Position numbers and translations under genes: made by a program. Under the pieces are notes generated by a model that did no database searches, was not told the origin of the DNA, and was given only the letters and a program-made list of their open reading frames with translations. Shown here one piece after another: positions 1 through 8,777 of a stretch of 64,000 nucleotides of DNA (position 1 is the first letter of the stretch; every line of letters begins with the position of its first letter). Source of the DNA: JABCYV01 sp035512155 (GTDB lineage: Bacteria; Acidobacteriota; Terriglobia; Terriglobales; Acidobacteriaceae); contig DATKEN010000051.1 in assembly GCA_035512155.1 (NCBI GenBank), positions 62,001-126,000 on the forward strand. Direction: 5' to 3'.

Positions 1-356
1 TCCAGAGTTTCGGGCACCTCGGGCAGGATTTCGACTGGGTGATCAGCGATAGTGTGAGCGAAGCCGCTGATGGTTTCGTGTAGGGCAGGAGTAAGTGGCT
101 CGACCGCCAGCCGCTCGAAGGTCTGGGTCAGGGCATGAGCAAAACTGTGCAGCCCGTAACCGTGGCTGACGATGCATTCACGCTCGACTTGATTGAGAAC
201 CTCACGTACCTGCTCGGGAGAATACTCGTGATGATTCAGAAATGATATAAACCCAGCGATGGCACGCTCAAAATAAATGTTATTTTCCCAGAGCGTGTCA
301 TCCGCGTCGATGAGCAAGGTCTGCTCATAAACAGAATTTCCTTCGCCGACCATCAT
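1..356 (-). CDS. HAD-superfamily hydrolase, N-terminal part (runs off the window)
   Basis: The minus strand is open from an ATG-ATG pair at 356/353 to the window edge, about 118 codons. Near the N-terminus it reads LLIDADDTLWENN, the HAD motif I (DxDxT) with the nucleophile and acid/base aspartates. A helical cap-like segment follows. The remaining HAD motifs lie outside the window. The family hydrolyses phosphate esters such as phosphoglycolate or sugar phosphates; the substrate cannot be told here. No clear Shine-Dalgarno precedes either ATG. It is divergent from the M49-like peptidase at 443. Confidence 0.8.
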   Translation of the reverse strand, partial: MMVGEGNSVYEQTLLIDADDTLWENNIYFERAIAGFISFLNHHEYSPEQVREVLNQVERECIVSHGYGLHSFAHALTQTFERLAVEPLTPALHETISGFAHTIADHPVEILPEVPETL

Positions 357-427
357 ATAAACATCATAACGGGAGACAGCGTTGACTGGCGAGATTCACG
401 GCTGGTGGAAGGCGAAATCCGCTCTGT

Positions 428-433
428 TAGAAT
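428..433 (+). promoter_or_regulatory. Candidate -10 box (TAGAAT) of a near-leaderless gene
   Basis: TAGAAT ends 9 bases before the ATG at 443, and no Shine-Dalgarno lies between. Transcription would start within about 3 bases of the start codon. No convincing -35 is visible. Confidence 0.4.
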
Positions 434-442
434 CCAGAGTTT

Positions 443-2155
443 ATGACAACATGGGCCGCTTTGGTCTTCCTAGGTGTTTTTCTTTTCATGGTTCCTACAA
501 CTTCAGCGCAGACAAGTCATTCTCGAACGGGCGAAGCCGCGGCCAAAAGCGCGGTGTCCGCAAACGTGCATGTAGTACCTGATCTGGATCAACGTCTAGC
601 CCGGTTCCGCCGAGTGGAAATGCCCTTTCACTCCACGGGTCTAACCGCTCGCGAGCAAAAGCTGGTCGCGAAGCTCGTGGACGCGTCGCGCTACCTGGAA
701 GAAATTTTCTGGCGGCAGATTGATCCCGATGGCTTGACTCTCTATCAATCTCTCGCGGAGAGCAAGTACCCAAAGGATGAAGGGCTACGGCGATATATCT
801 GGATCAATGCCTCGCGTTTCGACCTCATCCACAACAATACGCCATTCGTCGGCACGGAGCCCATGCCTCCCACGCGGGGCTTTTATCCCCAAGGATTGAC
901 GCGGGAACAGCTGGAGCAGTACGTCAGAGATCATCCAGAAAAGAGAGCGGAACTTTACAGCACGACCACGATCGTGCGCTGGCATGGCGAACAGCTCGAA
1001 GCGGTCCCGTACCACGTCGCTTATCGTTCATTTCTCGAACCGGCGGCTCAAGATCTGCGGGAAGCGGCCATCCTGAGCGACGATCCGGCATTCGCCAATT
1101 TTCTGCGTCTGCGCGCCGATGCTCTGCTCACCGACGACTACCATCAGAGCGACCTTGCCTGGCTTGATTTGAAGGATCCAAAGTTCGACGTAATCTTTGC
1201 GCCGTATGAAACCTACGACGACACCCTCATGGGACTGAAAGCTTCCTATGGCGCGGCGGTGTTGATTCGCAATGGGGAGGAAAGTCAAAAGCTGGCAGTG
1301 TTCCAGAAATACGTTGCCGACATTCAGGATGCGCTGCCCTTAGCCGCGGAGGATCGTCCCTCGAAGCATGGCCTGCAGACTCCCATGGAGGTGATGGACG
1401 CTCCGTACCGTGCGGGCGATCTCCGTCATGGCTACCAGGCCGTCGCTGATAATCTGCCCAATGACCCACGTGTGCATGAGTTGAAAGGCAGCAAGAAAAT
1501 CTTCTTCAAGAATTTCATGGATGCGCGCGTGAATTATGTAATCCTGCCGCTCGCCAAGTTCATGATGCGTCCGGAGCAGACAGCGAAAGCCTCGGGTGAA
1601 GGCTACATGCTGGGCACCATCATGCACGAGATGGCGCACGGACTGGGTCCAGCGTTTGCTCGCACATCTTCCGGCAAGGTGAATATTCGGGAGGCGATTG
1701 GGCCGATCTATAGCGGCTTGGAAGAGGCAAAGGCTGACGTGGTTGGGATGTTCGGGCTAAAGTGGCTGATGGATCGTGGGGCGCTGCCTAAGGACAAGGC
1801 GGATGAATACTACGCGTCTTATGTGGCAGGAATTTTCCGTACCGTCCGTTTTGGAATCGCGGAAGCGCACGGCGAAGCCGAAATGATGGAATTCAACTAT
1901 CTCTGTGAGCGCGGCGCGATCAGGCGCGAACCTTCGGGACGTTACGCGATCGACTACGCAGTCATGCCCACCGCTCTTAACGATCTGGCCAAGGAACTTC
2001 TGGAAATCGAGGCCACGGGAGACCGGCAGCGGGCTGAAAATTGGTTCAAAAAATACGACGTTATGCCGGCTGACCTGCAGACGGCATTAAAGTCCGCTAC
2101 CAGCGTACCGGTGGACATTGATCCGGTGTTCTCTTTCAAGGAAACCGTGAGGTAG
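443..2155 (+). CDS. Secreted zinc peptidase, dipeptidyl-peptidase III (M49)-like
   Basis: 570 residues starting with a typical signal peptide (residues 1-22, ending TTSAQ). The metal site is visible as HEMAH at about 395-399, with a downstream EEAKAD at about 427-432 that supplies the third ligand. This helix pair resembles peptidase family M49, although the classic M49 motif is HExxGH and here it is the shorter HExxH. The protein would act in the periplasm or outside the cell, cutting short peptides. It stands alone: the HAD gene is divergent and mqnD is convergent. The start is the ATG before the signal peptide, with no Shine-Dalgarno but a -10-like box at 428. Family placement is fairly sure; substrate unknown. 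Confidence 0.75.
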   Translation: MTTWAALVFLGVFLFMVPTTSAQTSHSRTGEAAAKSAVSANVHVVPDLDQRLARFRRVEMPFHSTGLTAREQKLVAKLVDASRYLEEIFWRQIDPDGLTLYQSLAESKYPKDEGLRRYIWINASRFDLIHNNTPFVGTEPMPPTRGFYPQGLTREQLEQYVRDHPEKRAELYSTTTIVRWHGEQLEAVPYHVAYRSFLEPAAQDLREAAILSDDPAFANFLRLRADALLTDDYHQSDLAWLDLKDPKFDVIFAPYETYDDTLMGLKASYGAAVLIRNGEESQKLAVFQKYVADIQDALPLAAEDRPSKHGLQTPMEVMDAPYRAGDLRHGYQAVADNLPNDPRVHELKGSKKIFFKNFMDARVNYVILPLAKFMMRPEQTAKASGEGYMLGTIMHEMAHGLGPAFARTSSGKVNIREAIGPIYSGLEEAKADVVGMFGLKWLMDRGALPKDKADEYYASYVAGIFRTVRFGIAEAHGEAEMMEFNYLCERGAIRREPSGRYAIDYAVMPTALNDLAKELLEIEATGDRQRAENWFKKYDVMPADLQTALKSATSVPVDIDPVFSFKETVR

Positions 2156-2199
2156 TCTTGTCCGTTGGCTCGTCGTTAATGAAATTAGAGACGAACTCC

Positions 2200-3090
2200 T
2201 TAGGCTACAAACTCCACGTTGGCGGCCTGCGGAATAATTCCTGCCTTGTGTCCCATGTCAAGCAAGCGGCGGACCGCTTCCCGGCCATCCGGCCCATAGT
2301 CCAGAGTGCGCTCGTTCACGTACATGCCGACAAACTTATCGGCTAGCTGCGGATCCAGATCACGAGCAAATTGCATGGCGTAGGCCAGCGCCTCATCGCG
2401 ATGATCAAGCGCATACTGAATGCTTTCGCGCAGAGCGGTTGCTACGCTGGTGATGAGGTCCGGACCGAGGCTGCGGCGGATGGCATTCCCTCCCAAGGGT
2501 AGTGGCAATCCGGTCATTTTCAGCCACCACTTGCCTAGATCTACAATGCGCTGCAGACCGGACTTCCCGTAGGTCAACTGGCCCTCGTGAATGATGAGAC
2601 CAGCCTCGTACTTACCTTCCAGCACTTGAGGAATAATCTGATCGAAGGGAACGACTTCAGTGTCGATCCCCGGCGCAAACAGTCTCAAGGCAAGGTACGC
2701 CGTCGTCAGTGTGCCGGGAATCGCGATTCGCTTGCGCTTGATCTCGCTTTGTGAAAAGGCCCTCGTAGCGACGATCATGGGACCGTACCCGTCCCCGACG
2801 CTGCCACCGCTCGGAAGCAGCGCATAATTGTGCTGAATGTATGGATAGGCGTGAAACGAAATGGCGGTTACGTCGTATAAGCCATCGCCTTCCATTGCTC
2901 TGCGGTTCAACGTCTCGATGTCGCACAGGGTATGGGTGAAACGCAGTCCGGATACTCGGACTTTATTCGTGGCCAAGCCGTAGAACATGAAGGCATCATC
3001 GGAATCAGGGCTGTGAGCAACTGTGATTTCACGGACGGGAGTCATCGCACCGGTCTGCACGGAATCTTTTGCTTCTGTGATCAAGTTCAT
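2200..3090 (-). CDS. mqnD: 1,4-dihydroxy-6-naphthoate synthase (menaquinone, futalosine pathway)
   Basis: 296 residues. MqnD converts cyclic dehypoxanthinyl futalosine to 1,4-dihydroxy-6-naphthoate in the futalosine route to menaquinone. The hallmark HSPDSDDAFMFYGL lies at about residues 26-39, in a periplasmic-binding-protein-like fold, and the length fits. Its ATG overlaps the bioY stop by 4 bases, so the two are translationally coupled. It is the last gene of the minus-strand run that also holds mqnA and mqnC. Generic tools often call this family an ABC substrate-binding protein, but there is no signal peptide and the MqnD motif is clear. Confidence 0.92.
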   Translation of the reverse strand: MNLITEAKDSVQTGAMTPVREITVAHSPDSDDAFMFYGLATNKVRVSGLRFTHTLCDIETLNRRAMEGDGLYDVTAISFHAYPYIQHNYALLPSGGSVGDGYGPMIVATRAFSQSEIKRKRIAIPGTLTTAYLALRLFAPGIDTEVVPFDQIIPQVLEGKYEAGLIIHEGQLTYGKSGLQRIVDLGKWWLKMTGLPLPLGGNAIRRSLGPDLITSVATALRESIQYALDHRDEALAYAMQFARDLDPQLADKFVGMYVNERTLDYGPDGREAVRRLLDMGHKAGIIPQAANVEFVA

Positions 3091-3665
3091 GGCTGGACTC
3101 CGTAGGCACGTCGCCAGCCGGTCGAGATCGCGGCAGCCATCATCACTTTAATGACCTCTGCAAAGATAAAAAAGTAGAGGCCAAACTTCGCAGCCTGAGC
3201 AAAAGAGTGAGTCAAAATCGCCAGCCAGCCGATTCCGCCGGCAAACAAGACAGTCTCAGCTACCACACCAGCCACGGCAGCGCGCGCGAAACTGATCTTG
3301 CCCCGCTCAACGATCCAGCCTGCCAGACCCGCAGCCAGCGGATACGCGAGCAGAAATCCACCGGTGGGACCGAGCAATTGCGCCAGCCCGCCGGGTCCAG
3401 CCGGGCTGAACACCGGCATTCCTGCGACGCCTTCGGCCAGGTACAGCAGTAAAGCTGCAAACCCGCGCCATCCGCCCAGCGCCAAACCCACCAACAACAC
3501 GGCAAAGTTTTGTAGCGTCAGAGGCACAGGCGTGAAGCGCAACGGCAGGAAGACACGGGCGCATAATGCGACAAACAGGCTTGCACCGACTACGATCACC
3601 GCCTGCTGTGCGCAGTATAGAACTCGATCACCAGCGCTGAGAGTTTGAGTCTCGGAGTTTGCCAT
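3087..3665 (-). CDS. bioY: Biotin transporter, BioY family
   Basis: 192 residues with about six hydrophobic segments. The BioY signature is seen in the first half (LPLRFTPVPLTLQNFAVLL) and in a glycine/proline-rich central loop ending GPTGGFLLAYPLAAGLAGW. BioY is the substrate-specific S-component for biotin, acting alone or with ECF ATPases; none are encoded here. A GGAGAA sits 9 bases before the ATG. The stop codon overlaps the mqnD start (ATGA). No biotin-repressor operator was recognised. Confidence 0.92.
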   Translation of the reverse strand: MANSETQTLSAGDRVLYCAQQAVIVVGASLFVALCARVFLPLRFTPVPLTLQNFAVLLVGLALGGWRGFAALLLYLAEGVAGMPVFSPAGPGGLAQLLGPTGGFLLAYPLAAGLAGWIVERGKISFARAAVAGVVAETVLFAGGIGWLAILTHSFAQAAKFGLYFFIFAEVIKVMMAAAISTGWRRAYGVQP

Positions 3666-3725
3666 ATTTGCGCGTTCTCCAATTCGATTCTGAAATCCAG
3701 GAACTCCAGAAGCCTTAGGCTGCGT

Positions 3726-3860
3726 CTAGTCTTTCGCCTGTGTCTCTCCAGATCCGCTTTCCTTGGTGTGACGGCGCACACGAAGATAAAGCGCCATGCC
3801 TACCCACAACACAGCTCCTGTGCTGCAGGCTAGAATGAGAAACCACCAGAGCATCCGCAC
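3726..3860 (-). CDS. Small single-span membrane protein (44 aa)
   Basis: A short reading frame from a GTG at 3860 (alternative ATG at 3854) to a TAG at 3726-3728. It encodes MRMLWWFLIL, a hydrophobic stretch to about residue 26, then a basic segment (YLRVRRHTKE) and a polar tail. This is the usual shape of a one-pass inner-membrane peptide with cytoplasmic positive charges. It sits 54 bases after the aminopeptidase P gene and 60 before bioY, same strand. A TATCCT hexamer 8 bases before the GTG suggests a leaderless start. Function unknown; it could be a chance frame, but composition, position and promoter-like box argue it is real. Confidence 0.5.
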   Translation of the reverse strand: MRMLWWFLILACSTGAVLWVGMALYLRVRRHTKESGSGETQAKD

Positions 3861-3868
3861 GATGCATT

Positions 3869-3874
3869 AGGATA
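3869..3874 (-). promoter_or_regulatory. Candidate -10 box (TATCCT) before the 44-aa membrane protein
   Basis: On the minus strand TATCCT ends 8 bases before the GTG at 3860 with no Shine-Dalgarno between. This is the same arrangement as at 30735-30740. Confidence 0.3.
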
Positions 3875-3913
3875 CCAAACGAAGTTGGGCTGCCCTGAAA
3901 GAATCAGGCGACA

Positions 3914-5248
3914 TCATTTATTAGCCATCGCGCGTTCGACTTCCTCGACGGTATGCGGAAGCGATTGAGTCAGGTTGATGAGTTTGCCGGTCGCATCCAC
4001 ATAGAACATGTCTTCGATCCGTACGCCCAGCTTCTCCTCCGGAATGTAGATCCCTGGTTCGATGGTGAACACCATTCCCGGACCAACCGGAACGTCGTAA
4101 TCGCCTTCATCGTGGACATTCAAGCCGACGTAGTGACTCAGCCCGTGGATAAAGTATTTGCCCAGCCGTTCGCCGTCCGAGTCCTTGCCATGGGAATCGA
4201 TGTAGTCGTATGCAACTTGGTAGAGAGAGTTTGGCCGGTCGCGACTAAGCATAGACTTCCCCGACTGAAATGCCGCAATGGCCGCGTTCTGCGCCCCCAG
4301 CGCAATCTCGTAAATCTCCCGCTGCCGGGGCGTGAATTTTCCGGATGCAGGCAGGGTGCGCGTGATGTCAGACGCGTACATAGAATACTCACCCGCGGCA
4401 TCGATCAGAGTCAGGTCTCCAGCGTTAATCGGCCCCGAGTCGTCAGAGTAGTGCAATACAGTGGAATTCAATCCGGCCCCGACAATAGGAGCATACGCCG
4501 GACGCTCACATCCTCGTTTGCCCCATTCATATTGCAGGAGGGCGGAGATCTCGCGCTCTGTCATGCCCGGCTTCAGGACGTGCATGGCCATCAGATGGGC
4601 CGCAATCGAGGCATCGGTTGCCTTACGAATGCGGTCAATCTCGCCAGCGTCTTTATAAGTTCGAAGCGAACGTAGCAGCGGTCGTAAGTCCTGAAAGGAA
4701 ACATATACCGGAAATGCGTTGGCTCGTTTCAACCAATCCAACGGTGCCGTAGAGTTCGAGGTTTGCTCGCCCTCGGGAATATCCGTGTAGACCGCCCTGC
4801 TTTGCAGGGATAGCACGCGGGCGAGAGCCAAGCGCAAATTGTCGAGAACTTCCACGTGATCGAATCCGGTGATTCGGCTGGCGTCCGGATTTTCCGGGCC
4901 GAGTTTTGTTCCGGTCCATTGTTCCTGGGACGGATTGTGGGAAGGCAGGAAAAGTATCTCAGTGTAAGGACGCTCCGGGGAGTTGTTTCCCGCTGGGACG
5001 GGAGGCTCTATCAGCAGCGCGGCGCCAGGTTCCGACCAGCCTGTTAAGTAAAAGAAATTGTTCTCCGGACGATAGCCATAGATGTCATTTGGGCCCTCCA
5101 CCTCACTGGGCGCGAATAAAAGCACAACTCCGCCGCTGGTCTTGCGGGCCAGTGCCTGGCGACGCTTCTGGTAGTCAGCATTCGGCTGGCGATCCATCGC
5201 CGAAGCAAGCTGAACCACTAAAAGTACCGAGATGCACAGCGAGCGCAT
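3914..5248 (-). CDS. Xaa-Pro aminopeptidase (M24B, aminopeptidase P family)
   Basis: 444 residues: a signal peptide-like N-terminus (residues 1-17, LLVVQLASA), an AMP_N domain to about 190, then the pita-bread M24 catalytic domain. Metal ligands are visible: D in LIDAAGEY, D in SDITRTLP, H in HGLSHYVGLNVHDEGD, E in FTIEPGIYIP and E in VRIEDMFYV. The enzyme releases the N-terminal residue when proline is second. The signal peptide implies a periplasmic location, unlike cytoplasmic PepP. It begins 22 bases after the glycosyltransferase stop and is probably cotranscribed with it. Confidence 0.92.
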   Translation of the reverse strand: MRSLCISVLLVVQLASAMDRQPNADYQKRRQALARKTSGGVVLLFAPSEVEGPNDIYGYRPENNFFYLTGWSEPGAALLIEPPVPAGNNSPERPYTEILFLPSHNPSQEQWTGTKLGPENPDASRITGFDHVEVLDNLRLALARVLSLQSRAVYTDIPEGEQTSNSTAPLDWLKRANAFPVYVSFQDLRPLLRSLRTYKDAGEIDRIRKATDASIAAHLMAMHVLKPGMTEREISALLQYEWGKRGCERPAYAPIVGAGLNSTVLHYSDDSGPINAGDLTLIDAAGEYSMYASDITRTLPASGKFTPRQREIYEIALGAQNAAIAAFQSGKSMLSRDRPNSLYQVAYDYIDSHGKDSDGERLGKYFIHGLSHYVGLNVHDEGDYDVPVGPGMVFTIEPGIYIPEEKLGVRIEDMFYVDATGKLINLTQSLPHTVEEVERAMANK

Positions 5249-5270
5249 AGTTGGTACTCAAGAACGAACG

Positions 5271-7016
5271 TTAGATCCCGACTGGAAAGGGCTTGCTATG
5301 GGTTTCCGCACCCAGAGACAATTCGGAAAGCCGTCCCTGCAGCAGCGACATCAGGCCGGTGTACCAGTAGCCGAGTACGAACAGTATCAGGAACGGCACG
5401 GTGATGTAATTCTCGTTATCCAACGCGTAGTACACGGTCAGAGCAAAGTAGCTGCCGATCAGAAGTTCCACCCACGGCACCCAGCCCAGGCGCCGCCGGT
5501 ATTTGGTGACTCGTATTCTGTCCATTTTCGATTCCATTCGGTACTTCGGAGTGCGCGTAAACTCTGTCTGCTTGCCAATCAGCGCTTCCAGTACCGCCCG
5601 CGTATTGGTGATGGTGAGACCGATGCCCAGCGCCATCAGGAACGGAAGATATAGCAATGCGCGCGGCCAGGACTTGGGATACAGCTCCCGCTGCGAGACC
5701 AGGTAGAAACTGGAGATTGAGAAAGTCGACGCCAGGAACAAGGGCAGATCAATGTAAAGCATCTGAAACCATCCCTGGTAGAAGCGAATGATCATGGCGG
5801 GTAACAGGAGTACCGAAAGCACGACCATCAAGGGGTAGCTGAGATTTGCCGTCAGATGATACCAAGCCTCCAGCTTCACGCGGAGCGGCTGGTCGCTTCT
5901 AAGCACACGCGGCAAAATCTTCTTACTGGTCTGGATCAGGCCTTTGGCCCAGCGCGCCTGCTGCGTTTTGAACGCTGTCATCTCCACCGGCAGTTCCGCT
6001 GGACATTCCACGTCCTGCAGATAAATGAACTTCCAGCCCTTCAGTTGCGCCCGGTAAGACAGATCGGTGTCTTCGGTAAGTGTATCGTGCTGCCATCCGC
6101 CGGCTTGCTCGATCGCCGCGCGACGCCACACGCCCGCGGTCCCGTTGAAATTGAAAAACACGCCGCTGCGAGCCCGGCCGGAATGTTCCAGCACAAAATG
6201 TCCGTCCAACAGAATGGCTTCGACTTCCGTAAGAAACGAATAGTGGCGATTGATGTGGCTCCAGCGGGTTTGCACCATACCGATCTTTGGATCGGTGAAG
6301 TGATGGATCGTACGCAGCAGAAAATCTTCTGGAGGAACAAAGTCAGCGTCAAAGATCGTGATGAATTCGCCTTTGGCAGTCTTCATACCCTCTGCTAAAG
6401 CGCCCGCCTTGAAGCCTTCACGATTACTGCGATGGTGATACGTAATTGGACATCCGTGCTCAGCGTATTGCTCAACCAGGCTACGAGCAACGTCCTCGGT
6501 TTCATCATTCGAGTCATCGAGTACCTGAATGTCAAGCTTCTCCGTCGGATAATTCAGACGACAAACGGCTTCGAGCAGCCGCTCAATTACAAACTGTTCA
6601 TTGAAGATGGGCAGCTGAACCGTCACCCGCGGCAAGTGCGAAAATCGTTCAGGTGGATCAGTAGTACGGCTTTTCTGGTTCTTGTAATAAAGGTAGACCA
6701 GCACGTAGCGGTGCATCCCGTAAGATGCCAACCAGATGAGAACGACGAAATAAGGAATCAACAACGCCATGTCAAAGGCGTTGGCGCGATAGAGACCCCG
6801 GAAGGTCGTGTCGAGAAAATGCTGCCGAATGTACTGCCCAAAACCTCGTGAGACGATAAAGGCGGCGACAGTCTGGAACGAAATCGAGGCAATGGTCAGG
6901 ATGAGTCCCTCGAGCCGGCAATGACGAACCAGCCCAAAGGCCTCTATTGTACCTGAGTTGAGCTGCCGGTTCTTCGGCAGTGTCAAGCTAACGATTATCT
7001 TCGCGCGTTGCGCCAC
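5271..7016 (-). CDS. Processive family 2 glycosyltransferase (cellulose/mannan synthase-like)
   Basis: About 581 residues. Two hydrophobic segments near the N-terminus (about 38-58 and 82-108) are followed by a cytosolic GT-A domain. It contains VLDDSND (about 165-171), DAD (about 223-225), TEDTD (about 314-318) and QQARW (about 352-356), the D,D,D,Q(Q/R)xRW set of polymerising GT2 enzymes. Four or more membrane spans follow. It likely builds a beta-linked glucan or mannan and exports it through its own channel; no BcsB or PilZ partner is nearby. The ATG at 7016 overlaps the upstream GNAT frame by 22 bases without a clear ribosome-binding site, so the true start may be slightly further in. 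Confidence 0.88.
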   Translation of the reverse strand: MAQRAKIIVSLTLPKNRQLNSGTIEAFGLVRHCRLEGLILTIASISFQTVAAFIVSRGFGQYIRQHFLDTTFRGLYRANAFDMALLIPYFVVLIWLASYGMHRYVLVYLYYKNQKSRTTDPPERFSHLPRVTVQLPIFNEQFVIERLLEAVCRLNYPTEKLDIQVLDDSNDETEDVARSLVEQYAEHGCPITYHHRSNREGFKAGALAEGMKTAKGEFITIFDADFVPPEDFLLRTIHHFTDPKIGMVQTRWSHINRHYSFLTEVEAILLDGHFVLEHSGRARSGVFFNFNGTAGVWRRAAIEQAGGWQHDTLTEDTDLSYRAQLKGWKFIYLQDVECPAELPVEMTAFKTQQARWAKGLIQTSKKILPRVLRSDQPLRVKLEAWYHLTANLSYPLMVVLSVLLLPAMIIRFYQGWFQMLYIDLPLFLASTFSISSFYLVSQRELYPKSWPRALLYLPFLMALGIGLTITNTRAVLEALIGKQTEFTRTPKYRMESKMDRIRVTKYRRRLGWVPWVELLIGSYFALTVYYALDNENYITVPFLILFVLGYWYTGLMSLLQGRLSELSLGAETHSKPFPVGI

Positions 7017-7587
7017 ATGAGATGGTTCGGAACACCGAGGACCAAGATCTCATCGGTGACCTCAAAACCAAATTGACGATAAAAGGTCACGTTCTCGGGT
7101 CGATCAGTCTCGAGGTAGCCCGCTTCGCCCGTTCGATCGAGTTCGTTGCAGTATGCGTCCATCAGTCGACGACCGATCCACTGACCCTGCGCCTCCGGTG
7201 ACACCCCAATCGGGCCCAGATGTGAGTGTGCAGTCTTTGGGTCGCTCTTGGACCAGACAGACAACCAGGAGCCAACTCTCAGTGCAGAACCGAGGCCAAA
7301 ACCCCTCACCATCGCGGGGCTAATCGCAGTTTCTCAAATCCTGAGATCTGACATTGCGGAGAACGCACCCAGTGAATCAGGCCGAGGATACGAGAGCTCT
7401 CGATCGCGACTAGTTTGACGCCTTTCATCGCTGCCAGCCCAACCCGAAAGAACGCCTCATTCCTGGCCAGCTGAGCTGGACCGAAGGCAGCAATGTTCAG
7501 CGGATTCGCGACAAAAGCTTGGGCAAGAATGCGGCAGGCTTGTGGGGTCGCGTCAGGGTTGAGGGCCTCGATATGAATGCTCGCCAT
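6995..7587 (-). pseudogene. GNAT-family N-acetyltransferase, split by a one-base frameshift
   Basis: The gene starts at an ATG (7587) with a strong AGGAGG seven bases upstream and reads MASIHIEALNPDATPQAC onward to a stop at 7306-7308. The C-terminal half continues in another frame from 7312 to 6995. There it carries the acetyl-CoA loop (HLGPIGVSPEAQGQWIGRRLM) and a typical GNAT end (ENVTFYRQFGFEV). Adding one base to the GCCCCG run at about 7312-7318 joins the halves into one protein of about 197 residues with no gap in the fold. It could be a true lesion, a sequencing error, or two coupled frames overlapping at ATGGTGA. Confidence 0.75.
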
Positions 7588-7622
7588 CGTTCCTCCTTCG
7601 GAAGACGCACCAAGGAGAATGG

Positions 7623-7656
7623 AATGAACGCAACAGAATGAACGCAACAGAATGAG
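7623..7656. repeat. Short tandem repeat, 14-bp unit
   Basis: The unit AATGAACGCAACAG occurs twice in tandem (7623-7636 and 7637-7650), followed by a partial AATGAG. It lies in the spacer between mqnC and the GNAT gene. A small slippage duplication is the simplest explanation. Confidence 0.85.
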
Positions 7657-7666
7657 AGGAGTGAGC

Positions 7667-8713
7667 TTAGTTGAGGAAATACGTCCGGTACAGCGTGTCT
7701 CTTTGCACTGGCTTGAACCCCGCATCGCGGATGATCCGCCGCAATTCTTCCTCAGTGGTGCAGTTGGTTACCCCCGCAGCGCGGACCACGTTTTCTTCCA
7801 GCATCACCGAGCCCACGTCGTTGCCGCCAAAGCGCAGGCCCATCTGGCAGACTTTCAATCCCTGTGTCACCCAGCTCGATTGAACATTCTTGAAGTTCGA
7901 GAGATAGAGCCGGGAAATGGCCAGCACTTTCAAATACTCGACAGCCGTAGCCTCGTCCCAGTGACGGCCTCCAAGCGCGGTGTTTTGCGGCTGGAAGCTC
8001 CAAGGTATGAACGCGGTAAAGCCACCGGTTTCTTCCTGCAACTCATAGAGCCGCTGGAAATGATTCACGCGGTTTTCGTTGGTCTCTCCGACACCGAACA
8101 TCATGGTTGCGGTCGTGCGCATCCCCAGCTGGTGCGCGGTTCGGTGCACGTTCAGCCAGTCATCGGTCAAGCATTTGAGGCGGGCAATCTTGTAGCGGAC
8201 TTCGTCGTCCAGAATTTCCGCGCCGCCACCCGGGATCGAATCCAAGCCAGAGTCCCGCAGCCGGGCGATGGTGTCGCGAATGCTCAGTCCACCATATTCG
8301 GCGATAGCGATAATTTCTGAAGCCGAATAGCAGTGCAGATGAACTCTTGGGAAACGCTGCTTGATCCCTCGCAGCATCTTTTCGTGCCAATCAATCTTCA
8401 GGTCGGGATGCAGGCCACCCTGCATCAGCACGCCGGTGCCGCCAAGCTCTACCGTCTCGCGGATCTTGTCGTAGATGGTTTCGAATTCGAGGATATAGCC
8501 TTCTTTGGCTCTGGGGCCTTTCAGCGGGCGGTAAAAAGCACAGAACGTGCAGTACTCAGTGCAGTAGTTCGTGTAATTGATGTTGCGGTCAATAATGTAG
8601 CTGACTACGCCTTCCGGGTGCAGTTTCCGGCGCACAGCGTCGGCCTCCATCCCAACGCCAATCAGGTCATCAGAACGAAACAGGTCGAGCGCTTGCTGTT
8701 TAGTCAGAGACAT
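7667..8713 (-). CDS. mqnC: Cyclic dehypoxanthinyl futalosine synthase (radical SAM)
   Basis: 348 residues. MqnC cyclises dehypoxanthinyl futalosine in the futalosine menaquinone pathway. The radical-SAM cluster ligands are C51, C55 and C58 (CTEYCTFC). Further family features are GGLHPD, CYSASEI, IPGGGAEIL and the C-terminal GSVMLEENVV. Length is normal. It lies 64 bases after the DedA gene and about 740 after mqnA, same strand. A TAGAAT box lies 21 bases before the ATG, so it may also have its own promoter. Confidence 0.95.
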   Translation of the reverse strand: MSLTKQQALDLFRSDDLIGVGMEADAVRRKLHPEGVVSYIIDRNINYTNYCTEYCTFCAFYRPLKGPRAKEGYILEFETIYDKIRETVELGGTGVLMQGGLHPDLKIDWHEKMLRGIKQRFPRVHLHCYSASEIIAIAEYGGLSIRDTIARLRDSGLDSIPGGGAEILDDEVRYKIARLKCLTDDWLNVHRTAHQLGMRTTATMMFGVGETNENRVNHFQRLYELQEETGGFTAFIPWSFQPQNTALGGRHWDEATAVEYLKVLAISRLYLSNFKNVQSSWVTQGLKVCQMGLRFGGNDVGSVMLEENVVRAAGVTNCTTEEELRRIIRDAGFKPVQRDTLYRTYFLN

Positions 8714-8734
8714 AACTGATCAAGAACCCATCAT

Positions 8735-8740
8735 GATTCT
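8735..8740 (-). promoter_or_regulatory. Candidate -10 box (TAGAAT) before mqnC
   Basis: On the minus strand GTTAGAATC lies 21 bases before the mqnC ATG. The same nonamer precedes mqnA at 10308-10313. No good -35 is visible at either. Confidence 0.3.
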
Positions 8741-8777
8741 AACGGAGGCGTTGGGTGTGCTCCAAATAGTGCCCGGC

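Noticed and set aside
2200..3090. ABC-transporter periplasmic binding protein
   Set aside because: MqnD shares that fold, but there is no signal peptide and the HSPDSDDAFMFYGL motif is specific to the menaquinone enzyme.
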